A stretch of 64,000 nucleotides of DNA from Salegentibacter sp. R32 (GTDB lineage: Bacteria > Bacteroidota > Bacteroidia > Flavobacteriales > Flavobacteriaceae): contig NZ_RXOM01000032.1 of NCBI RefSeq assembly GCF_008692195.1, positions 1-64,000 of the forward strand, given 5' to 3'. Positions 1 to 7,617 of this stretch are shown piece after piece. The notes below the pieces were generated by a model. It was given only the letters and a program-made list of their open reading frames with translations, did not search any database and was not told the origin of the DNA. The first letter of the stretch is position 1. Every line of letters begins with the position of its first letter. Position numbers and translations under genes: made by a program.

Positions 1-389
1 ACAGCGCAACGGCAAGGTCCCTTGCCACCAGCGGGTATTACCCCCAGTACGATGCCGAGCTTTTTGACCCCAGGTTTATGGGCTTTGGCACCTTCAACAG
101 GACAGGCCTGGGCGGGGGCGAACTTGAGCTGGACACCTCCTTTGCCGCCGTGGCAGAGGCAGGGATAAAACGCGTGGCCGGGGATAACAGCAGCTTTTAT
201 ATAGGGCTGTTCCTCAATTACGGGCTCAACACCATCAACGCTGAAGCGGAAAGCCCCGATCAAGTAGGGTACAATGCGGAAGACCCTACGACTTTCAGCT
301 TCAACAGCATCCTGGAGTCGGGCTACGCGGAAGACCTGAGATTGGTATCCTACGGCCTCAAGCTTAGGTTTGCCTTTGGCGGGTTTTAA
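1..389 (+). CDS. Outer-membrane beta-barrel protein, C-terminal part
   Basis: This is the 3' end of a gene that begins before the window; the reading frame is open from base 3. The visible 128 residues have alternating hydrophobic strands and end in SYGLKLRFAFGGF. A closing strand with a terminal phenylalanine is typical of outer-membrane beta-barrels, and YGLKLRFAFG-like ends are common in Bacteroidota OmpA-like barrel proteins. Codon use is much more GC-rich than in most of the window, and the same bias recurs only in the truncated XRE gene near 55.5 kb. A strong terminator follows directly. The substrate or partner cannot be told from this fragment. Confidence 0.6.
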   Translation, partial: SATARSLATSGYYPQYDAELFDPRFMGFGTFNRTGLGGGELELDTSFAAVAEAGIKRVAGDNSSFYIGLFLNYGLNTINAEAESPDQVGYNAEDPTTFSFNSILESGYAEDLRLVSYGLKLRFAFGGF

Positions 390-418
390 CCGCCCCTAAA
401 TAAAATATATCCTTCTAA

Positions 419-446
419 AAACCTCCCTCTTATGGGAGGTTTTTTA
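419..446 (+). terminator. Intrinsic terminator of the barrel gene
   Basis: An acctccc / gggaggt stem with a 6-nt loop is followed by a run of T. It lies 30 bp after the barrel gene stop codon. Confidence 0.8.
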
Positions 447-449
447 ATA

Positions 450-1337
450 GCTAGTAGCGGATGATATAACTGGAAGTGTTTCTATATATTGTCTATATCG
501 AATCAATTTTATCTTCTTGTCATTTAGGTCAGTTAGCAAATGACTTATTAATTCTATGCTGATGAATAGCCAAGCTTTGCAAATTTTTTAAGTAGGCATA
601 CGGTTAAAATTAACGACTTGTTTAAAAAACAGGCGGAACACTCCCCGCCTATTTTATAAGAGTCATTATTTTTTGCGTTTTTTAGGCTTTGACCTGTAAA
701 CGTATTTTCGTCCATCTTGTATTTATTTAACCTGAGTTCGATATAAAAGTTTTTTGCAGGCATTTTGGATCATTGAGTGAATTTTCAAGGAAAATTTGTA
801 TCGAAATGCTACCAAAATGGAAACTTCGATCCAAAATCTTTTGCAAAGATTTCACTCAGTCTCCGAAATTTTCTTAGATCGAACTTAGGTTATTTAGGTT
901 TATTTACACAAGTTATTATTTTTTAAACGATGTGAAGTTTTGAAAAATATTAATAGAAGATGAACTGGGAATAATTAAATCCTGTGAATGGAAAAATTTA
1001 AAAGTTAAAGCTAAAAAGAAAAAATGGCGAAGCCCTTCCATTACATTAGGCTTGCCTTTAGAAGGTATCCAGTTAATCATAATTAGGATTTAACTTTCGG
1101 CTCTCCATCTAAAATTCTATGTTTCCCTGTGGAGAATGAGTTTATCTCAAGACCAAAATTCACATTCAGTAACAATTTTTCCATTTATTTTCCTATAAAA
1201 GTACCCAAGTTGGGCACGCCTTGTGAAATCGAGCGGAAAAGAGCCTTCATCTTTGCCCTATCTTTTGATGCGCAGAAAAAAGGTGAAGGTAAAAGGAGTA
1301 GCCTGTAAATACTTCTGTTATTTAAATTTTTAATGTT
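450..1337. other. Gene-free stretch with a MITE-like element
   Basis: No convincing gene is present. The only sizeable open frame (554-763, minus) has no domain signature or plausible neighbour. The stretch contains the inverted-repeat element at 728-892. The remainder is AT-rich with no clear structure, and the last bases lead into the gene starting at 1338. Confidence 0.6.
728..892. repeat. MITE-like element with terminal inverted repeats
   Basis: The 15-bp ends taacctgagttcgat (728-742) and atcgaacttaggtta (878-892) are inverted repeats with one mismatch. Inside are further imperfect inverted pieces: ttttggatc near 763 with gatccaaaa near 830, and attgagtgaa near 771 with ttcactcag near 851. 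A 25-bp extension of the left end recurs in opposite orientation at 56483-56507 with one mismatch. The best reading is a non-autonomous transposon or IS-end remnant. No transposase is seen. Confidence 0.55.
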
Positions 1338-2093
1338 ATGGCTGAACAGTCAGGAATTATCAAATTAAATGGAACCATTGGTGGAATTACTTTTTACAAA
1401 AGTGCCGATGGCTACCTCGCCCGGGAAAAAGGGGGCGTAAGTGCACAACGTATTGCCAGCGATCCCGCTTTTCAACGTACCCGTGAAAACAACGCAGAGT
1501 TTTCTACCGCCGGACAGGCGGGCAAACTGCTACGCAATTCCATTCAGGTCTTGCTGCAAAACGCTAAAGACAAACGTTGCGTGGGGCGTTTAACCCGGGC
1601 CTTGTTGGGCGTGATCAAAACCGATTCGGTAAACGAGCGTGGGGAACGCCAAGTACAGGATGGGAATATGCAGCTCATCAATGACTTTGAGTTTAATCAG
1701 AATGGAAAATTAGGGGCCACCTTTTTTACCCCCTTTGCTTCTAGCTTAGACCGTATCACGGGAGAGCTTAGTTTGGAAATAGAGGCCTATCAAGCAGCGG
1801 TGCGTATTGCCGCGCCAGGCGGGACCACCCACTACCGCTTAAGTTTTGGTGGAGCCGAACTCGATTTTGAGAACAAGACCTTTAACTTCGCGATGGAACA
1901 AACGGCCATTTTGCCCTATGACACTAGTGAACAAGCGGAACGGACTTTAACCGTCGGTCTTCCTGCCGATAGTGTTTTGCCTATTATCGGAGTGCTGGGA
2001 ATTGATTTCTTTCAAGAGGTGAATGGCGAGATGTACCCTTTAAAAAACGGGGCCTTCAATGCCTTGGCCGTGAATGTGGTCGATCAGTTATAG
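1338..2093 (+). CDS. Conserved Bacteroidota protein, mobile-element associated
   Basis: This 251-residue protein has no signal peptide. It begins MAEQSGIIKLNGTIGGITFY, and the N-terminal segment (GGITFYKS... GYLAREKGG... DPAFQRTRENNAEF) resembles the start of DUF6266-like proteins of Bacteroidota. That resemblance is by eye and weak. The rest looks beta-rich with no catalytic motif. It heads a tight four-gene unit in which the next gene overlaps or abuts its 3' end, and GC content is higher than in the chromosome around it. In context it could be a structural or adaptor component of a phage-derived cassette. Function is unknown. Confidence 0.6.
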   Translation: MAEQSGIIKLNGTIGGITFYKSADGYLAREKGGVSAQRIASDPAFQRTRENNAEFSTAGQAGKLLRNSIQVLLQNAKDKRCVGRLTRALLGVIKTDSVNERGERQVQDGNMQLINDFEFNQNGKLGATFFTPFASSLDRITGELSLEIEAYQAAVRIAAPGGTTHYRLSFGGAELDFENKTFNFAMEQTAILPYDTSEQAERTLTVGLPADSVLPIIGVLGIDFFQEVNGEMYPLKNGAFNALAVNVVDQL

Positions 2094-2097
2094 AGGT

Positions 2098-2496
2098 ATG
2101 GAACTTTATTTAAGACGTACTTACTTTCCCAAGGGCTGCAACGGGGCTATATCCTGGAAAGGGCAAATTATTTGCGCTAGCATTGAGTTGCCCTGGAAAG
2201 ATAACCAACGAGAGGTTTCTTGTATCCCCGAGGGAAGGTATCAACTCGTCAAACGCTATAGTCCTAAGTTTAAATGGCATTTATGGCTAAAGGAGGTGAA
2301 AGGTCGTAGTTTGATCTTGATGCATCCCGCCAATGATGCCCAAAAAGAACTAAGGGGCTGTATCGCGCCAGTGAGCCGGATAACCGGTCCGGGTTATGGA
2401 TTGGAATCGCGGGTGGCGATGAACCGGCTAAAACAGTTGGTCTATCGGAGCCTAGCGAAGCGGGAAGAAGTTTTTATGAATATTTTAAAACAATAG
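2098..2496 (+). CDS. DUF5675 family protein, possible L,D-transpeptidase-like enzyme
   Basis: The 132-residue form starts at MELYLRRTYF; an upstream in-frame start at 2074 would overlap the previous gene and add eight residues outside the family pattern. Family-typical segments are ELPWKDNQ (about 30-37), SCIPEGRY (41-48), RYSPKFKWHL (53-62) and ILMHPAND...LRGCIAP (73-91). H76 and C88 in the HPAN...GCI arrangement recall the His and Cys of YkuD-type L,D-transpeptidases. The family is known; the catalytic reading is my inference. It sits before two small membrane proteins, as a cell-wall enzyme does next to holins in lysis cassettes. No signal peptide is visible. Confidence 0.7.
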   Translation: MELYLRRTYFPKGCNGAISWKGQIICASIELPWKDNQREVSCIPEGRYQLVKRYSPKFKWHLWLKEVKGRSLILMHPANDAQKELRGCIAPVSRITGPGYGLESRVAMNRLKQLVYRSLAKREEVFMNILKQ

Positions 2497-2499
2497 CTG

Positions 2500-2730
2500 A
2501 TGAATATGATGAAAAGGGCCAAAGCCCCCACGCCTAAGTTTTTTAAAACCTTAAGGAGTATCGGGTTGGTATTGGCCAGTGTAGGCGGTGTTGTGCTCAC
2601 CGCACCGGTGGGCCTTCCGGCACTCGTTACCTCTATTGGGGGCTATCTAGCGGTAGCTGGTGGGGCGATGATGGCGGTAAGCCAACTCACCACGCCGGAA
2701 GTGCCACCCGAAACAGGAGGAGATGAGTAA
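2500..2730 (+). CDS. Small membrane protein, holin-like
   Basis: This 76-residue protein has a basic N-terminus (MNMMKRAKAPTPKFFKT). Two hydrophobic segments follow, about 22-42 and 44-62, rich in Gly, Ala and Val, and the tail is acidic (PEVPPETGGDE). Length, charge pattern and two membrane spans fit a holin-like or other small inner-membrane protein. It starts 3 bp after the DUF5675 gene and overlaps the next gene by 8 bp, so the genes are translationally linked. There is no sequence motif specific enough to name a family. Confidence 0.55.
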   Translation: MNMMKRAKAPTPKFFKTLRSIGLVLASVGGVVLTAPVGLPALVTSIGGYLAVAGGAMMAVSQLTTPEVPPETGGDE

Positions 2731-2914
2731 TCATTTGCCCACTGTTTCAGGGACTTGTGGGGGGATGCTGTTAAGTATCCTTCCCAATTTAACCGCTGCC
2801 GATGTGTACCGCACGATAGCCTTAGCGGTGATAGGCGCGGTGACGAGCTTTGTGATTTCTTTTGTATTAAAGAAATTGTTGGAGGAACGCGCTCCACGGG
2901 AACCTCCATCTTAA
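2723..2914 (+). CDS. Small single-span membrane protein
   Basis: This 63-residue protein has one clear transmembrane segment (about 31-49, IALAVIGAVTSFVISFVL) followed by a charged tail KKLLEERAPREPPS. The N-terminus is weakly hydrophobic. It overlaps the previous gene by 8 bp and is followed by a good terminator, so it is the last gene of the four-gene unit. The overlapping frame at 2755-2997 gives a Cys/Arg-rich peptide that is not credible. With the preceding gene it could form a holin/antiholin-like pair; this is inferred only from size and position. Confidence 0.5.
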   Translation: MSNHLPTVSGTCGGMLLSILPNLTAADVYRTIALAVIGAVTSFVISFVLKKLLEERAPREPPS

Positions 2915-2936
2915 TTATAGTGTTTAACCTAAAAAG

Positions 2937-2967
2937 CCTTTTCCTCTCAGAGGGAAAGGTTTTTTTA
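2937..2967 (+). terminator. Intrinsic terminator of the four-gene cassette
   Basis: A ccttttcctc / agggaaagg stem with a short loop and a seven-T tail lies 23 bp after the last gene of the cassette. Confidence 0.75.
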
Positions 2968-3161
2968 ATCAATAGAGAGAGATGTAAAAAGAAATGAACT
3001 TTTTTACCTTCTATAAAAGTAGTTAGTTAAACTAAACTCTATGATGACAATAATTCGAGAGGCCTCTGTGAGCAGCTTATAAAGTAATTGAAATATAGTT
3101 GAAGTTGAAAATATCTAATTAGTAACATTCTTTAGTTAAAAAAGAATATAATTTTTAATGA

Positions 3162-4274
3162 TTAATTTGCTAACATTTCCGGTGTCGCCACGGTTCTAAA
3201 TCCTACGTGGTCGGAACCGGAATCGGGACTCATCCCCATTTTAGCAGAAATACGAAAACTCGCGCAATAGGAAGCGTGGCATAAAAAGCTCCCGCCTTTA
3301 ATCACCCGTTCTTCTTGATAAGGATTTTGTGGACTGTAACCTTTTTCGGCTCCTTTGGGATTATCAATCACTTGGTTTTGGTCGAGTTTTTGGTAATAAT
3401 TTACATTAAACTTATCGCTGGTCCATTCCCATACATTTCCCATCATATCGTAAATTCCAATACTGTTGGGGGGGAACGACGCTACCGGCGCTACATATTT
3501 AAAACCATCTTCCGGGGTGTTTTGGGTAGGGAACACGCCTTGCCAAGTATTGGCATTGTTAATTAATACTTCCGGGTTATTGCCCCAGGTGAAAATCTGA
3601 TCGGTTTGTTTTCCTTGAGCAGCGGCTTCCCATTCCGCTTCGGTAGGTAATCTTCGGTTCACCCATTCGCAATAAGCCAAGGCATCTTCGTAGGCAATAT
3701 GCACGACAGGTAAATTTTCTTTTCCTTCAATAGAGCTTCCCTCGCCATAAGGATGTTTCCAGTTAGCGCCCAACTGCCAGGTCCACCATTGAGTGTAATT
3801 ATCCATCGAAGCAACTTGTTCGACCGATTTGTCGAAGGTTAAACTACCCGGTTGCAAGACTGAATCTGCGGGTTTGGGAGTGCCGGGAGGCAATTGTTTT
3901 TTCATTTCTTCCCAATCAATAGGGCGTTCGGCGACAGTTTGGTAACCGGTGGCTTCCACAAATTCTTGAAATTGTTGGTTGGTCACTTCGTGCGCGTCTA
4001 TAAAAAAGCCATCCACATGAACCTGATGAGCTGGTTTTTCCCGTCTCATGGCCATTTTATCGCCGGGTTTGGCGCCTTGAAGAAAAGTCTTTCCGCCGAC
4101 CCAAACCATTCCTTCGGGAGTTTTTAAGTGAGCGGGTTGTTTTTCAATCTCCTCAGTGTTCTGTTCTACAGCCAGCTTTTTTTTAGTAGTTTTTTTAGAG
4201 GAGTTAGTTTCTTTACAGCTGAGGCAAAAAAACACAACAGCTAAAAATGAGAAGTGATAAAAAGAATTTTTCAT
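3162..4274 (-). CDS. Formylglycine-generating enzyme (sulfatase-modifying factor), lipoprotein
   Basis: This 370-residue protein has a lipoprotein signal (lipobox ending at C20). From about residue 54 it carries the complete FGE-sulfatase domain: GMVWVGGKTFLQG, the VDGFFIDAHEVTNQQF segment, RRLPTEAEWEAAAQG, MMGNVWEWTSD, and the C-terminal GGSFLCHASYC followed by GFRTV. C332 and C337 match the two copper-binding active-site cysteines of true FGEs, which many relatives lack. FGE oxidises the cysteine of CxPSR in sulfatases to formylglycine. Two such sulfatases are encoded within 16 kb (8051 and 18642). The lipid anchor places it at the periplasmic face, matching exported sulfatases. It is preceded by its own -7 box and is not fused to the pncBA operon. 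Confidence 0.88.
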   Translation of the reverse strand: MKNSFYHFSFLAVVFFCLSCKETNSSKKTTKKKLAVEQNTEEIEKQPAHLKTPEGMVWVGGKTFLQGAKPGDKMAMRREKPAHQVHVDGFFIDAHEVTNQQFQEFVEATGYQTVAERPIDWEEMKKQLPPGTPKPADSVLQPGSLTFDKSVEQVASMDNYTQWWTWQLGANWKHPYGEGSSIEGKENLPVVHIAYEDALAYCEWVNRRLPTEAEWEAAAQGKQTDQIFTWGNNPEVLINNANTWQGVFPTQNTPEDGFKYVAPVASFPPNSIGIYDMMGNVWEWTSDKFNVNYYQKLDQNQVIDNPKGAEKGYSPQNPYQEERVIKGGSFLCHASYCASFRISAKMGMSPDSGSDHVGFRTVATPEMLAN

Positions 4275-4327
4275 AAGAGTCTTTTTCGACTTGCTAAACA
4301 GCTAATTGGAGGTACTTATCTATTTTT

Positions 4328-4335
4328 CAAAGATA
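4328..4335 (-). promoter_or_regulatory. Candidate -7 box of the FGE gene
   Basis: Read on the minus strand this is TATCTTTG, matching the Bacteroidota -7 consensus TAnnTTTG, about 54 bp before the start codon. No clear -33 TTG is visible. Confidence 0.4.
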
Positions 4336-4376
4336 CAAAGTATGTCGGTGATTTTTAGTGTTGAAAGAGAAGCTTA

Positions 4377-4982
4377 TCAAATTTCGCTAGAACTCATAAT
4401 TTTTCCGCCCAACTCTTCAATCTCCTGTTTTGCTTGAGCAAAGTCTGCTGCGTTAAGAGCCCTAGTTGCATCTTGAATGAGGTAAGAAGTGAAGCCTTCG
4501 TTTAACGCATCTTTTACGGTAAAACTCACGCAGATATCGGCAGCGAGTCCACAGAAATACAATTCTGTAGTTTGTTTTTCTCGAAGATAGCCTGCCAATC
4601 CGGTCGATTTTAAATGGGCATTATCATAAAAACCACTATAACTATCAATTTTCGAATTGGTTCCTTTTCTAAAAATAGCTTCGATGGGAGCGGTTTTTAA
4701 TTCTTTATGAAAGTCAGCCCCCATTGTATTTTGTACGCAATGTACTGGCCATAAGGTTTGTGGGATGCCATCGAGGTCGATGGTTTCAAATTCATTTTTC
4801 CCTTCATGGCTGTTCGCAAAACTCGCGTGATTTTCAGGATGCCAATCTTGGGTGGCAATCACTAAATCAAATTGAGGGAGGATCTGATTGATCACCGGAA
4901 TAATTTCATCGCCTTTAGGAACTTCCAAAGTTCCGCCGGGCATAAAATCGTTTTGGGCATCGACAATAATTAAAACTTTCAT
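4377..4982 (-). CDS. pncA: Nicotinamidase
   Basis: This 201-residue isochorismatase-fold enzyme hydrolyses nicotinamide to nicotinate in the cytoplasm. The catalytic triad is visible as D8 (IVDAQNDF), K106 (FRKGT) and C151 (LAADICV). The metal-site residues fall in DWHPENH (D46, H48, H52) and H81 (WPVHC). It starts 3 bp after the stop of pncB, so the two form one operon catalysing consecutive steps of NAD salvage. Length is normal for the family. Confidence 0.93.
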   Translation of the reverse strand: MKVLIIVDAQNDFMPGGTLEVPKGDEIIPVINQILPQFDLVIATQDWHPENHASFANSHEGKNEFETIDLDGIPQTLWPVHCVQNTMGADFHKELKTAPIEAIFRKGTNSKIDSYSGFYDNAHLKSTGLAGYLREKQTTELYFCGLAADICVSFTVKDALNEGFTSYLIQDATRALNAADFAQAKQEIEELGGKIMSSSEI

Positions 4983-4985
4983 AGG

Positions 4986-6389
4986 TTAATTTTTATGAGA
5001 ATGAATTAGTTCATCACGTTCTTGTTTTAAGGCATCACTAATCCCTACTTTATAAATATGCGGATTATCGAAGCGCTTATATTCTAAAGGAAGTAAAGCC
5101 AATCTTTCTTTGCTGAAAGCTGCAATTTCTTTTAAAGAAGGCGAGCGCTTTGTTTTTTTACCTTTTTCCATCACTACGTGTAAAAGTGGTTCTTGTTTAA
5201 AATGTTCCACTTTTAGGGTTTTGTAGGGTTCGAAAGGATGGTTCATTTGTGTCACATGCTCTTCTTCTTTCATTGCAATTACATCGGCACCAGAGAAATT
5301 TCCGTGTTCATCATAGGTCCTGAATACCTGTTTATGATGCGGAATGGTGGTTTTTGCCAAACTTTCTGAGATTTTAATCCGTGGTTTTTCAGCAGCAAAA
5401 GCCAATTTATAAACACCGTCCAAGGCGGCATCGGGTTTACCAATGACAAGGTTGGTGCCTACGCCATAAATATCAATAGGTGCGTTTTGTTCTTGTAAAC
5501 TTTTAATCACATATTCATCTAACTGATTAGAAGCAGCGATTTTCACATACGATAAACCGGCATCATCCAATAGTTTTCTGCTTTTTCGGGCAAAATAGGC
5601 TAAATCTCCACTATCTAAACGAATGGCCAATAAACGGTTTCCTTTTGCTTCCATTTCTTTGGCGACGGTAATCGCATGGGGAACGCCACTTTTTAACGTA
5701 TCGTAAGTATCTACCAACAACACGCAGTTCTTGGGTCGATTGAGAGCAAAATCCCGAAAAGCTTCTAATTCGCTATCGTAGCTTTGTATAAAAGAATGTG
5801 CCATCGTTCCTGAAATGGGAATGTTGAAATCCCGTCCGGCCCTCACATTACTAGTTCCATCAAAACCTCCGATGATTGCGGCCTTACTGGCGTAATAACC
5901 ACCCGGACCTTGTGCTCTTCTAAGCCCAAAATCAAGTAAAGTTTTTTCTTTGGCAATAAGCTTAATTCGACTGGCTTTGGTGGCAATTAAGGTCTGGAAG
6001 TTTAATAAATTCAGTAAAATGGTTTCTATGAGTTGTGCTTCAATAATTGTGGCTTCCACCTGAAGAATCGGTGCGGTTGCAAAAATGACTTCTCCTTCTT
6101 GGCAAGCGCGAATAGTTCCAGAGAATTTGAAGTCTTCTAGATATTTCAGAAATGACTCGTCGAAATCTTGGGTTTTTAAATAAGCGATATCTTCTTTGCT
6201 GAAAGAAAGATTTTCCAAAAGTTCCAAAAAATCATGAAGTCCGGCGAAAATGGCAAAGCCACCTTGATAAGGGATTTTCCGAAAGAAATAATCAAAAACC
6301 GCTTTTTCTTGCGCTTTTCCTTTTAGAAAATAGACCTGCGCCATACTCAGCTGGTAGAGGTCAGTATAGGTAAGTGTGAAGTTGAACAT
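4986..6389 (-). CDS. pncB: Nicotinate phosphoribosyltransferase
   Basis: This 467-residue protein has the N-terminal YTDLYQLSMAQVYF segment of the family, the phosphoribosyl-binding region LLDFGLRRAQGPGG, the GTMAHSFIQSY segment that holds the regulatory histidine, and VDTYDTLKSGVPHA, RLDSGDLAYFA and YGVGTNLV. It converts nicotinate and PRPP to nicotinate mononucleotide and takes the product of PncA, encoded 3 bp downstream. A -7-like box (TAATTTTG on the minus strand, 6406-6413) lies just before the start codon, giving a very short leader. Confidence 0.95.
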   Translation of the reverse strand: MFNFTLTYTDLYQLSMAQVYFLKGKAQEKAVFDYFFRKIPYQGGFAIFAGLHDFLELLENLSFSKEDIAYLKTQDFDESFLKYLEDFKFSGTIRACQEGEVIFATAPILQVEATIIEAQLIETILLNLLNFQTLIATKASRIKLIAKEKTLLDFGLRRAQGPGGYYASKAAIIGGFDGTSNVRAGRDFNIPISGTMAHSFIQSYDSELEAFRDFALNRPKNCVLLVDTYDTLKSGVPHAITVAKEMEAKGNRLLAIRLDSGDLAYFARKSRKLLDDAGLSYVKIAASNQLDEYVIKSLQEQNAPIDIYGVGTNLVIGKPDAALDGVYKLAFAAEKPRIKISESLAKTTIPHHKQVFRTYDEHGNFSGADVIAMKEEEHVTQMNHPFEPYKTLKVEHFKQEPLLHVVMEKGKKTKRSPSLKEIAAFSKERLALLPLEYKRFDNPHIYKVGISDALKQERDELIHSHKN

Positions 6390-6405
6390 CGGTAAGGGCT
6401 TTCTA

Positions 6406-6413
6406 CAAAATTA
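6406..6413 (-). promoter_or_regulatory. Candidate -7 box of pncB-pncA
   Basis: The minus-strand sequence TAATTTTG fits TAnnTTTG and lies 17-24 bp before the pncB start. No convincing -33 element is seen. Confidence 0.4.
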
Positions 6414-6462
6414 GGGATTGTTAAATAGTTTTTGCAGTTTCCGATACTAAAAATGAATTAAA

Positions 6463-6498
6463 AAACCTCCATATTCAATAGAAGATGGAGGTTTTTTT
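6463..6498. terminator. Bidirectional terminator
   Basis: The stem aaacctccat / atggaggttt has A/T runs on both flanks. On the minus strand it ends transcription of the 6523 gene before the pncB promoter. Confidence 0.75.
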
Positions 6499-6522
6499 GG
6501 ATTGGTTAGATTTTGTTTGTTG

Positions 6523-6888
6523 TTATCGAATCACCCGAATTTCTGAGCTTACATCGTTTTGTTGCCCGGTAAGGAATTTGCCGAAATAGACTAAATCCTT
6601 TCCTTGGTAATTACTAAAGTTTTTATCTAATTCTTTTTCGGCTTCTTCTAAAGAATAGGAATACACTTTAATATCGTTGTAAAAAGAATTTTCGTTTTCC
6701 TGTTTTACGCCAATTTGTATAGTTCGGGTTTCTTGATTGTAATTAGCATACTTTGCTTTTAAAGTATATCGAATCAATTCTACAAATTCATCGGAAAGTT
6801 GATTGCAATTTTTACAACTTTCTACATATTGTGTTACTAAATTTTTTAATCCAGTCTTAATTTCATATTCAGTCAAATACGCCGTCAT
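6523..6888 (-). CDS. Hypothetical protein
   Basis: This 121-residue soluble protein is not one I recognise. It has no signal peptide or transmembrane segment. The first half is helical and contains a lone cysteine pair (ESCKNCNQL, about 24-32). The second half is charged and beta/alpha in pattern and ends in SSEIRVIR. It is a single-gene unit with its own terminator at 6463-6498. A perfect 20-bp palindrome lies about 50 bp upstream of the start and may be its operator. Codon use is like the neighbouring chromosome. Confidence 0.5.
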   Translation of the reverse strand: MTAYLTEYEIKTGLKNLVTQYVESCKNCNQLSDEFVELIRYTLKAKYANYNQETRTIQIGVKQENENSFYNDIKVYSYSLEEAEKELDKNFSNYQGKDLVYFGKFLTGQQNDVSSEIRVIR

Positions 6889-7308
6889 TGCTGTTGTGTT
6901 TTTTTGATTTGCAAGGATAAATGTAGAAAGAATATTCTGTTTCGAAAACGTTTTCGAAAGCTTTTAACGGGAAGGCTTAAATTTTTATTAAATTGAAAAT
7001 CTGAAGCTAATGAAATTCTAATAACTTAAATTTAAGATACTCGAAATTGAAAAATTGAAAACAAGTTTACTCTTCAATTTTCTGATTTTTAGATTTCTAA
7101 TAGCGATTTTAGATAATAGGATAAAAATTTTATTTATAGAAATATTTGGATAAATCAACACAGCATACTGCAAATTATTAGTGTGTTGAAACCGGATTCT
7201 GCTATTGAAATTAACTTTTATTTAGCTAGGCATTACTTTACTTGAAAGAGAGCTACGCCCAAAATAAAAACAAAAGAGAGGGAAAGTTACGTTTTTTAAC
7301 AAGGAGGG
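6889..7308. other. Gene-free stretch with one strong palindrome
   Basis: No coding region is seen. The notable item is the palindrome at 6940-6959. The rest is AT-rich with loose inverted similarity (for example ttcaattttctgattttt near 7073 against aaattgaaaatctgaa near 6992) but no clear RNA gene. Confidence 0.5.
6940..6959. promoter_or_regulatory. Perfect 20-bp palindrome, candidate operator
   Basis: The half-site tttcgaaaac is mirrored exactly as gttttcgaaa. The core GAAAACGTTTTC resembles operators of LacI-family regulators. It lies about 52-71 bp upstream of the 6888 start. No LacI-type gene is in the window, so the binding protein is unknown. Confidence 0.4.
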
Positions 7309-7617
7309 TTATTGGATTGTCCTTTTTCTGACTATTTCGGGATTTCTGCTTGTATGCAACAATCCAAATATGATAACTCGTTTTTGGTCTTCTTTTACTA
7401 GATAGAAAATAGCATAAGGAAATCGCGTTACCAGAGATTGCCGTAACTCTTTATATTTTCTTTGGTAATGTTCAGGATATTCGCCAATATAATCAATTTC
7501 CTTATTAACTGTGGCTTTAAATTCTTGAGCTAATTCTTTACTTTTTTCGTTATACCAATTTTTTGCCTCTCGTAAATCTTTACGGACAATGGAAAGTAAT
7601 TCAACCTTATAACCCAT
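7309..7617 (-). CDS. ParE/RelE-superfamily toxin
   Basis: This 102-residue protein starts at ATG 7617 (MGYKVELLSIVRKDL). A TTG two codons upstream is possible, but the ATG gives the usual TAATG overlap with the antitoxin stop. Family features are the N-terminal helix with DLREAKNWYNEKSKELAQEF, the central PEHYQRKYKELRQSLVTRFPYAIFY segment, and the final strand VIIFGLLHTSRNPE. ParE toxins act on DNA gyrase and RelE toxins cleave mRNA; the sequence alone does not decide, though HTSRNP-type ends are usual in ParE-like proteins. It is co-translated with the upstream antitoxin. Confidence 0.85.
   Translation of the reverse strand: MGYKVELLSIVRKDLREAKNWYNEKSKELAQEFKATVNKEIDYIGEYPEHYQRKYKELRQSLVTRFPYAIFYLVKEDQKRVIIFGLLHTSRNPEIVRKRTIQ

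Noticed and set aside
554..763. 69-codon open frame on the minus strand in the first gene-free stretch
   Set aside because: No domain, signal or neighbour support; it ends inside the MITE-like element region and its composition is that of non-coding DNA.
2643..2972. 109-codon minus-strand frame across the two small membrane-protein genes
   Set aside because: Antisense to genes with coherent membrane-protein sequence and overlapping the terminator.
2755..2997. 80-codon plus-strand frame overlapping the 2723 gene
   Set aside because: Cys/Arg-rich nonsense-like sequence running through the terminator; the 2723 frame has a clear membrane span.
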